This document shows, one piece after another, positions 1 to 5,028 of a DNA stretch of 5,028 bases. Origin of the DNA: Desulfobacteraceae bacterium (lineage in GTDB: Bacteria > Desulfobacterota > Desulfobacteria > Desulfobacterales > Desulfobacteraceae); assembly GCA_011390435.1 (NCBI GenBank), contig JAABSK010000215.1, positions 1 to 5,028 of the forward strand, given 5' to 3'. Below the pieces are notes generated by a model, which saw only the letters and a list, made by a program, of their open reading frames with translations, was not told the origin of the DNA and did not search any database. Every line of letters starts with the position of its first letter. Within the stretch, counting starts at the first letter, position 1. A program made the position numbers and the translations under genes.

Positions 1-2467
1 GGCGGTGGGGGATGACATCGCGGCGGTGGTCCTGGAACCGGTCCAGGGTGAAGCCGGCGCCATTGTGCCCCCGGACGAATACCTTCCCGGTGTCCGCGAA
101 TTATGCGACCATTACGGGGTTCTGCTCATTGCCGATGAAGTGCAGACCGGATTCGGCCGGACAGGAGAAATATTCGGCGTGGATCACTGGGATGTCAAAC
201 CCGATATCATGTGCTTTGGAAAAGCGCTCGGTGGCGGGGTGGTCCCCATGTCCGCGTTCATGTCCACCCCTGAAATCTGGCAATGCATGGAGCCCAATCC
301 GTTCATGCACACCACGACCACCGGCGGCAATCCCCTTGCCTGCGCATCCGCCCTTGCGGCCATCTCCGTGCTCCTGGAGGAAGACCTTGCAGGTCAGGCC
401 AGGAAAAAAGGGGAATACGTGCTTGAAAAACTGGGGGAACTTCAGGAGAGATATCCGGGGATACTGGCCAACAAACGGGGCTTAGGTCTTCTACTGGGCA
501 TGGAATTTCATACCGACGGTATCGGGTATAAAGTGGCATCCGGCCTGTTTTCAAGAGGGGTCATCACTGCCGGCACGTTGACCAATGCCAAGAATATCCG
601 GTTTGAACCCGCACTGAACATCCCCTGGGAACTTCTGGATGAAGCCCTCAACCGTATTGAGGATGTGTTTAAATCCATTGAGCTTCCCAAAGGCAAGCCC
701 AATGAATACCTGTATACCGGACAGATGCTGCATGTGGACCTGAGCACCCATGAAATTAAATCCAAAACCATTCCCCAGAAGCTGCGTGATGATTACATCG
801 GCGGGTGGGGCATGGCTGCCAAATATCTGTATGACACCATTGATCCCGGGATTGATCCGCTGTCCAAAGAAAATGCCATTGTCATCATGACCGGCCCTGT
901 CTGCGGCACCCTGGTGCCGACCTCCGCCAGGACCTGCCTGGTATCCAAGTCCCCCAAAACCGGTACGATTTTTGAGTCCAATATCGGCGGATCTTTTGGA
1001 CCTGAGCTCAAATTTGCCGGCTATGACGGAATCATGATAACAGGCAAATCTAAAAAACCGGTTTACCTGAGGATCGAAAACAACATCGTCTCTCTGGAAG
1101 ATGCAAGCCCCGTCATGGGCAAAGGTATTTTTGACACCGAAGAGTGGTTGAAAGACCAGGTGGACCCGGAAGCAAAAACATTGTCCATCGGCCCTGCCGG
1201 GGAAAACCTTATCGAATTTTCCTGCGTTGGCTCTGAATCCTATCGCCAGATGGGACGGGGCGGTGCCGGGGCACTGTTTGGTTCCAAAAACCTCAAAGCC
1301 ATCGCCTGCAAAGGGACCGGCGGTGTCCAGGTCAACGAGATCGGCACCTTTTATGAAAAGGTGATGGAACATACCGCCAACAACCTGCTCACCGATGCCA
1401 ACATGTGGGCAAAATCCAATGGGACTCCGGTGCTGATGGATGTGACCAATGAAATGGGTATCCACCCCACCCGGAACTTTACCAAAGGCGTGAGCAACGG
1501 CCGGCTGAATCTGAACACGGACGCCATTGACGATGTAAAAATCGGAGACCGGTCCTGCGCTTCCTGTCCCATGGGATGCGGTAAATTCACCTCTCTCAAC
1601 GGAACACAGATTGAGGGTCCCGAATATGAAACCCTTTGCCTTGGTGGATCCAACTGCGAAATAAATGACCTTGAGTCGGTCATGAAATTCAACCGGCTGT
1701 GTGATGATTTCGGGCTGGACACCATGTCCACCGGAGCCATCATCGGCCTGGCCATGGACCTGACGGAATCAGACAAATGCGACCTGGGGGTCACCTTTGG
1801 CAACACAGAGCAATATCTTGCCCTGATCGAGGAGATCGCCACCCTTTCCACACCCCGGGCAAAATTAATGGCCCTGGGTGCAGGAAAACTGGCAGCCAAA
1901 TACAATGCGTCAGACATGGCCGCCCACTCCAAAAATCTTGAAATGCCGGGGTATGACCCCCGGGGGAACTATGGGATGGCTCTGGGATATGCGACTTCTG
2001 AAAGGGGGGCCTGTCATTTGAGATCCTACACCCTGTTTGAAGATGAGCCGTTTAAAACCAGGGAGATGAGCGATGCCGTCCTGAAAAACCAGAATTTGAA
2101 CGCAGTGAAGTTTTCCATGGGGTTGTGTGATTTCTGGGGTACCGTGGATACCCAGATCATGGCGGATTTTCTCACCAAAGGGCTGGGAAAGAAAGTGTCT
2201 GCAAAAGACCTGGATATGGCCGGGGAACGCATCTGGAACCTGATACGTCTGTTCAACGTCAAGGCGGGTTTCACAGCAGAACAGGATACGGTTTCCCAGA
2301 AAATCCTCACCCAGACGCTGCAGAACGGACCCTGGGAAGGCAAAAAATTCGATGCCGATGCACTGGTTGAAATGAAAACATTGCTGTACCGTATGCGCGG
2401 CTGGGATGAAGAAGGCGTGCCCACCTCGGAAAAATTGTCCGAACTCAATCTTCTGGAAGTCAATTAA
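1..2467 (+). CDS. Putrescine aminotransferase-like / aldehyde ferredoxin oxidoreductase fusion (5' partial)
   Basis: Predicted bifunctional enzyme. Its N-terminus lies outside the window, and the first full codon starts at base 2. Residues are numbered from the GTG at base 5. Residues 1-226 are the C-terminal half of a class III PLP aminotransferase. They carry DEVQTG (D44, Q47), the Schiff-base lysine in FGKALGGG (K73) and HTTTTGGNP (T105 aligns with the PLP-phosphate threonine of YgjG). Similarity to E. coli putrescine aminotransferase continues through GTLTNAKNIRFEP. Residues 227-234 form a linker. Residues 235-820 are a full-length AOR (about 600 residues is usual), starting YTGQMLHVDLS and including GPELKFAGYDG. 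Its [4Fe-4S] cysteines are C518, C521, C525 and C708, with pterin motif DDFGLD (567-572), GPEYE (538-542) and H671 as likely active-site positions. The second pterin motif reads FSMGLC, with Phe703 where Asp is usual. Proposed reaction: putrescine to 4-aminobutanal to 4-aminobutyrate with ferredoxin reduction. Family assignments are firm; substrate is inferred from similarity and from the neighbouring agu genes. Confidence 0.93.
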   Translation, partial: AVGDDIAAVVLEPVQGEAGAIVPPDEYLPGVRELCDHYGVLLIADEVQTGFGRTGEIFGVDHWDVKPDIMCFGKALGGGVVPMSAFMSTPEIWQCMEPNPFMHTTTTGGNPLACASALAAISVLLEEDLAGQARKKGEYVLEKLGELQERYPGILANKRGLGLLLGMEFHTDGIGYKVASGLFSRGVITAGTLTNAKNIRFEPALNIPWELLDEALNRIEDVFKSIELPKGKPNEYLYTGQMLHVDLSTHEIKSKTIPQKLRDDYIGGWGMAAKYLYDTIDPGIDPLSKENAIVIMTGPVCGTLVPTSARTCLVSKSPKTGTIFESNIGGSFGPELKFAGYDGIMITGKSKKPVYLRIENNIVSLEDASPVMGKGIFDTEEWLKDQVDPEAKTLSIGPAGENLIEFSCVGSESYRQMGRGGAGALFGSKNLKAIACKGTGGVQVNEIGTFYEKVMEHTANNLLTDANMWAKSNGTPVLMDVTNEMGIHPTRNFTKGVSNGRLNLNTDAIDDVKIGDRSCASCPMGCGKFTSLNGTQIEGPEYETLCLGGSNCEINDLESVMKFNRLCDDFGLDTMSTGAIIGLAMDLTESDKCDLGVTFGNTEQYLALIEEIATLSTPRAKLMALGAGKLAAKYNASDMAAHSKNLEMPGYDPRGNYGMALGYATSERGACHLRSYTLFEDEPFKTREMSDAVLKNQNLNAVKFSMGLCDFWGTVDTQIMADFLTKGLGKKVSAKDLDMAGERIWNLIRLFNVKAGFTAEQDTVSQKILTQTLQNGPWEGKKFDADALVEMKTLLYRMRGWDEEGVPTSEKLSELNLLEVN
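683..706 (+). other. Fusion junction (linker) between aminotransferase and AOR domains
   Basis: These 24 bases encode LPKGKPNE, a short polar linker. Aminotransferase similarity fades just before it, near VFKSIE, where stand-alone YgjG-type enzymes end. AOR similarity begins straight after it at YLYTGQMLHVDL, where stand-alone AORs have their N-terminus. No stop codon interrupts the frame. The sequence AAAGG (689-693) followed eight bases later by ATG (702-704) resembles a translation start, but that ATG is one base out of the AOR frame and its own frame closes after 13 codons. Confidence 0.75.
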
Positions 2468-2469
2468 AC

Positions 2470-2475
2470 AAGGAG
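2470..2475 (+). promoter_or_regulatory. Ribosome binding site of the ferredoxin subunit gene
   Basis: AAGGAG lies seven bases before the ATG at 2483 and just after the TAA of the fusion gene. It fixes the start of the downstream gene and shows that the two genes are translated from one message. Confidence 0.85.
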
Positions 2476-2482
2476 AGAATCA

Positions 2483-3028
2483 ATGGAAAAAATACTTTTG
2501 GCCATCCCCAACCGGTGTACGGGATGCAACCGGTGCACATATGCCTGTTCAGCGGTCAAGGAAGGGATGTTTATCCCGTCCAGGGCCAGACTGAAAATCA
2601 ATAATTTCCCCCATGAAGGGTACTCTGTCCCAAGTGTCTGCTTTCAGTGTCCCAATGCTGATTGCATGGCTGCATGCCCGGAAGGGGCGATCATTAAAAA
2701 CGACCGGGGCGTCATTGCCATCGATATCAAAAAATGCACCCGCTGCGGCGAATGTGTGCCTGCCTGTCCCTATGGCATGATCGAGCAATATGACTCCGGT
2801 ATCCCCTTCAAATGCGACCTTTGCGGCGGAACACCTGCCTGTGTCGGGGAATGTAACTTCGGTGCCCTGGTGTTCAAGGAAGTAGATAAAATATCGCGCA
2901 AACTCCGCAGCCAGCAGATGAAACAGCGGCACACGGAAGGACGGCCTGACCAGAAACGCAGACACCTGGCGGAAAATCTGCTCAATGAAGCGGTCAGGGT
3001 GCCGCGAACAACCAATTATATGGGTTAG
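2483..3028 (+). CDS. Four-cluster [4Fe-4S] ferredoxin-type electron transfer subunit of AOR
   Basis: This 181-residue soluble iron-sulfur protein probably accepts electrons from the [4Fe-4S] cluster of the upstream AOR. Sixteen cysteines fall in four groups: C12/C15/C18/C22, C53/C56/C61/C65, C85/C88/C91/C95 and C111/C114/C120/C124. This is the pattern of the DmsB/HycB-type family, in which four [4Fe-4S] clusters form a chain. The closest functional parallel I know is AorA of the Aromatoleum aromaticum AOR complex. Residues from about 130 onward form a basic, probably helical tail without cysteines (rich in K, R and Q), which may serve for subunit contacts. No signal peptide or membrane segment is visible, so it should be cytoplasmic. 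It begins 15 bases after the fusion gene with a good ribosome binding site and is followed at once by a terminator, so no FAD subunit equivalent to AorC follows. Family and cluster count are secure; partnership with the AOR is inferred from adjacency. Confidence 0.93.
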   Translation: MEKILLAIPNRCTGCNRCTYACSAVKEGMFIPSRARLKINNFPHEGYSVPSVCFQCPNADCMAACPEGAIIKNDRGVIAIDIKKCTRCGECVPACPYGMIEQYDSGIPFKCDLCGGTPACVGECNFGALVFKEVDKISRKLRSQQMKQRHTEGRPDQKRRHLAENLLNEAVRVPRTTNYMG

Positions 3029-3036
3029 AATAAAGA

Positions 3037-3080
3037 ACCTGCGAGGCTGATTTCAGCCTCGCAGGTAACTACTTTTTTTT
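3037..3080. terminator. Strong bidirectional intrinsic terminator between convergent operons
   Basis: Bases 3037-3049 pair perfectly with 3054-3066, giving a 13-bp GC-rich stem with the four-base loop ATTT. On the plus strand a run of eight T follows at 3073-3080, six bases after the stem. On the minus strand the stem is followed by a T-rich stretch (TTCTTTATTC, the complement of 3027-3036) and preceded by the A-run. It lies between the ferredoxin gene and the SDR gene, which converge, and probably ends both transcripts. The 99-base gap between these genes holds nothing else that I can support. Confidence 0.9.
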
Positions 3081-3127
3081 ATATATTTCAGCTGCCTCCC
3101 TGTCAGGAGATAACCACTGGTCATCTT

Positions 3128-3922
3128 TCAAGCGGTTATCCCGCCGTCAACGGACCAGGCAGCACCAGTCACAAAATCAGATGCACCGGAAGCCAGAAAG
3201 CAAACAACCGATGCCACCTCTTCCGGACGTCCCAGTCTTCCCACCGGATAAGATTCTGTCATAGCAGTCAAATACTTTTCAGGTTCTTCTCTTGTTTCAA
3301 GATCTTTTTCCAGCATCGGGGTTGCAATGTCTCCGGGGCAGACACAATTGACACGAATTCCATAAGACGCCAGGTCCAGGGCCAGTGCTTTTGTGAAAAG
3401 AGTCAGGCCGCCTTTTGATGCACAATAGGCTGTGGATAATTTATTTCCGTGCAGGCCGGCATCGGAAGAAATATTGATAATGGCCCCGGCCCTGTTTTTT
3501 TTAAGAAAAGGCACCGCGTATTTACATATAAAAAAAGCCCCTTTCAAGTTGGTATCAACGATCCAGTCAAACTCTTTTTCTGTGACATTTTCGATGGGAT
3601 TTGCCTTGAACACCCCTGCGTTGTTGATCACGATATCGATTGTGCCATATCGTTGAACTGCTGAGTTGATAATTTTCTCACACTGATCCGGTACAGACAC
3701 GTCGGCTTTGACAAAATGAACTTTTTGGCCGGTCCCTTTTTCCAGTTCTCTGACAGCGAGTTCCCCTTTGATCTCATCGCGGCCGCTCATAAGCACCCTG
3801 GCACCTCCGGCGATCAGCATCCGGGCGATTTCAAAACCGATACCGGAACTGCCGCCGGTGATAATCGCCACTTTGCCTGAAAAATCAAACCGATGTTTAA
3901 CCAGGCATGATTCCAAGATCAT
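3128..3922 (-). CDS. Short-chain dehydrogenase/reductase (SDR, FabG-like)
   Basis: This 264-residue cytoplasmic oxidoreductase belongs to the classical SDR family. Seen in order: the dinucleotide-binding motif TGGSSGIG (22-29), D74 in the VKADVS stretch, NNAG (100-103), N125 in TNLKG, and the catalytic S153, Y166 and K170 (YCASK). PG follows at 196-197, and the C-terminus is the usual VDGGITA. Arg48 after the second strand (SGRD) hints at NADP(H) preference, a weak inference. All catalytic residues are present and the length is normal, so it should be active. The substrate cannot be read from sequence. Its ATG overlaps the aguB stop codon (ATGA), so it is very likely co-translated with aguB. 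Context suggests a carbonyl or alcohol step linked to polyamine breakdown, such as handling an aldehyde by-product, but this is speculation. Automatic annotation as 3-oxoacyl-ACP reductase would be over-specific. Confidence 0.93.
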   Translation of the reverse strand: MILESCLVKHRFDFSGKVAIITGGSSGIGFEIARMLIAGGARVLMSGRDEIKGELAVRELEKGTGQKVHFVKADVSVPDQCEKIINSAVQRYGTIDIVINNAGVFKANPIENVTEKEFDWIVDTNLKGAFFICKYAVPFLKKNRAGAIINISSDAGLHGNKLSTAYCASKGGLTLFTKALALDLASYGIRVNCVCPGDIATPMLEKDLETREEPEKYLTAMTESYPVGRLGRPEEVASVVCFLASGASDFVTGAAWSVDGGITA

Positions 3923-4860
3923 TTTTTTCTCCCGGGTGTCGGATATGAAAATTTTTTGACAGAATCAGTTCGTAAAACTTCTATCCCCCCTTGATTCTCA
4001 CCGTCTTTTGAAAGAAGGGATCGATATTGTGAGGGTCTTCGATCCCTGAAAAGACCCCATGACGCCCTTTCAAGACGGTGCTGTTCAAAGTCAAATGCCG
4101 CAGTAATGACAGATTCAGCGGATCGGTCAGCCTGGACGACTACCTGGCCTCTATGGTCCGTAATAAACGATGACCCGTAAAATGTAATCTGTGACTGGTC
4201 AAGTGGTTCGGTACCGATCCTGTTTGAGGCGATCACAGGAACCATGTTACAGGCAGCATGGCCCTGCATGCATGTCTGCCAGTGATGTATCGAATCATGA
4301 GTGGCATCCAGCGGTTCAGACCCGATGGCTGTCGGATAAAAAAGCAGGTCCGCCCCTTTCAGTGTCATGATCCTGGCCGCTTCGGGAAACCACTGATCCC
4401 AGCAGATCCCGACACCAATGCCCGCATATTTTGTTGACCAGACTTTGAAGCCAGTATCTCCCGGGCTAAAATAAAATTTCTCCTCGTACCCGGGACCATC
4501 TGGAATGTGGCATTTGCGGTATATGCCCAAAATAGTTCCGTCTGTATCGATCACTGCCACCGTATTGTAAAAGGCGTTGTTTTTGCGTTCAAAAAAACTG
4601 ATGGGCAATACCGCTCCCAGTTTTTTGGCAATTTTTGCGAAATGTTTTACAGCCGGATTTTTCTCCAGCGTCGTTGCCAGACTGAAATGCGCCTGTTTTT
4701 CTTCCTGGCAGAAGTACCGGGTTTCGAAAAGCTCCTGCAGCAGGATGATCTGTGCCCCTTTTTTTGCGGCAGTTACCACCATATTTTCAGCGTGGTCGAT
4801 ATTTTCTTGACGATCATCGCTGCACGGCATTTGCGTTGCCGCGACAGTCACCTGATTCAT
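3919..4860 (-). CDS. aguB: N-carbamoylputrescine amidase
   Basis: This enzyme hydrolyses N-carbamoylputrescine to putrescine, CO2 and ammonia, the second step of the agmatine deiminase route, in the cytoplasm. It is a nitrilase-superfamily carbon-nitrogen hydrolase with the full catalytic set: E43 in LLQELFE, K116 in YRKCHIPDGPGYEEKFYF and nucleophile C153 in GICWDQWFPEAAR. The wording around these residues is typical of AguB rather than of other amidases. I place the start at the ATG at 4860-4858 (MNQVTVAATQ, 313 residues). It has AGAGGA five bases upstream and begins where family members begin. An in-frame ATG at 4887 would add nine residues but has no ribosome binding site. The protein continues about 26 residues beyond the usual end near RRPSQYRSLLSKDG (274-287), with a basic tail. 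It follows aguA by 30 bases and overlaps the SDR start by four. Function is assigned with high confidence from motifs and the neighbouring aguA. Confidence 0.95.
   Translation of the reverse strand: MNQVTVAATQMPCSDDRQENIDHAENMVVTAAKKGAQIILLQELFETRYFCQEEKQAHFSLATTLEKNPAVKHFAKIAKKLGAVLPISFFERKNNAFYNTVAVIDTDGTILGIYRKCHIPDGPGYEEKFYFSPGDTGFKVWSTKYAGIGVGICWDQWFPEAARIMTLKGADLLFYPTAIGSEPLDATHDSIHHWQTCMQGHAACNMVPVIASNRIGTEPLDQSQITFYGSSFITDHRGQVVVQADRSAESVITAAFDFEQHRLERASWGLFRDRRPSQYRSLLSKDGENQGGIEVLRTDSVKKFSYPTPGRKK
3929..3933 (-). promoter_or_regulatory. Ribosome binding site of the SDR gene, inside the 3' end of aguB
   Basis: On the minus strand GGGAG is followed by six A and then the ATG at 3922-3920. 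It supports that ATG as the true start even though it overlaps the aguB stop by four bases (ATGA at 3922-3919). The spacer plus the A of the ATG makes a run of seven A. Confidence 0.7.
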
Positions 4861-4865
4861 TTTTA

Positions 4866-4871
4866 TCCTCT
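4866..4871 (-). promoter_or_regulatory. Ribosome binding site that decides the aguB start
   Basis: On the minus strand AGAGGA lies five bases before the ATG at 4860. No comparable site precedes the alternative upstream ATG at 4887, which sits only three bases after the aguA stop. This favours the shorter, 313-residue AguB. Confidence 0.75.
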
Positions 4872-4890
4872 TGCTTATCTGATGCAACCG

Positions 4891-5028
4891 TCAGCCAGAC
4901 AAAGGCTGCTGCTGGGTCATACAATGGATATTGCCGCCGCCCAGAAGAATTTCCCTTGTCTGAACACCGATGATCCGGCGTTCCGGGAAAATTTTCTGCA
5001 TGGCTTCGATGGCCGGCATATCAAACGG
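4891..5028 (-). CDS. aguA: Agmatine deiminase, C-terminal fragment (5' end beyond window)
   Basis: Only the last 45 codons plus TGA are in the window, and the frame is open to the right edge. They end in [16 protein letters not shown], the active-site signature of agmatine deiminase (peptidyl-arginine deiminase superfamily). The catalytic cysteine is encoded at 4923-4921. The enzyme converts agmatine to N-carbamoylputrescine and ammonia, supplying the substrate of the next gene, aguB, 30 bases downstream. The stretch [15 protein letters not shown] also fits the family. The fragment ends where full-length family members end, so truncation is due only to the window edge. Identification is confident despite the short length because the signature is very specific and the neighbour agrees. 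Confidence 0.93.
   Translation of the reverse strand, partial: PFDMPAIEAMQKIFPERRIIGVQTREILLGGGNIHCMTQQQPLSG

Noticed and set aside
702..706. ATGA at 702-705 as a present-day stop/start overlap between separate aminotransferase and AOR genes
   Set aside because: Neither the TGA nor the ATG is in the frame of the aminotransferase or the AOR in the sequence as given. The main frame reads through without a stop.
723..725. Internal in-frame ATG (Met241) as an independent start for a separate AOR protein
   Set aside because: No ribosome binding site precedes it, and starting there would remove the conserved YTGQ at the AOR N-terminus.
551..1465. Long open frame of 304 codons on the minus strand opposite the fusion gene
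   Set aside because: It lies wholly antisense to well-conserved aminotransferase/AOR coding sequence. Its translation (rich in G, F, H and Q) resembles no family and is a typical shadow of codon bias.
3065..3137. Short minus-strand stretch after the SDR stop that reads DNRLKDDQWLSPDREAAEIY in another frame
   Set aside because: It looks protein-like, but it is only about 25 codons, has no start codon or ribosome site, and the SDR already ends at its family's normal C-terminus (VDGGITA). There is not enough to call a gene or a frameshift.
3432..3664. Plus-strand open frames of 71-74 codons inside the SDR gene
   Set aside because: They are antisense to conserved SDR motifs (NNAG, the catalytic Tyr region) and show no independent family likeness.
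4858..4887. Upstream ATG at 4887 as the start of AguB, adding MHQISKRIK
   Set aside because: There is no ribosome binding site before it, and the added residues do not fit the family. The ATG at 4860 has AGAGGA at good spacing and begins at the conserved MNQVTVAATQ.

Overview
The window is a compact piece of an anaerobic agmatine/putrescine degradation locus. Two gene clusters converge on one shared transcription terminator. A tungsten-type aldehyde ferredoxin oxidoreductase (AOR), a multi-cluster ferredoxin, moderate GC and the general look of the proteins suggest a strict anaerobe. A sulfate-reducing Desulfobacterota of the Desulfobacteraceae type is my best guess, by inference only because there is no rRNA or marker gene here.

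Left half, plus strand (1-3028): the first reading frame enters from outside the window and runs without a stop to 2467. Its first ~226 visible residues are the C-terminal half of a class III PLP aminotransferase, closest to putrescine aminotransferase (PatA/YgjG). After a linker of about eight residues it continues in frame into a complete tungstopterin AOR of about 586 residues. It is followed 15 bases later by a 181-residue protein with sixteen cysteines arranged for four [4Fe-4S] clusters, the expected electron-transfer subunit. A strong, near-perfect hairpin follows (3037-3066).

Right half, minus strand (5028 down to 3128): the 3' end of agmatine deiminase (aguA), then N-carbamoylputrescine amidase (aguB), then a short-chain dehydrogenase/reductase (SDR) that overlaps aguB by an ATGA.

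Taken together: AguA and AguB turn agmatine into putrescine. The aminotransferase half of the fusion would turn putrescine into 4-aminobutanal, and the AOR half would oxidise that aldehyde to 4-aminobutyrate, passing low-potential electrons to the four-cluster ferredoxin. The covalent joining of an aldehyde-producing aminotransferase to an aldehyde-consuming tungsten enzyme is the outstanding feature. It could deliver the reactive, self-cyclising aminoaldehyde directly to the oxidising site. The SDR has no assigned place in this scheme. No RNA genes, insertion sequences, CRISPR arrays or large repeats were seen. The promoters of both clusters must lie outside the window.
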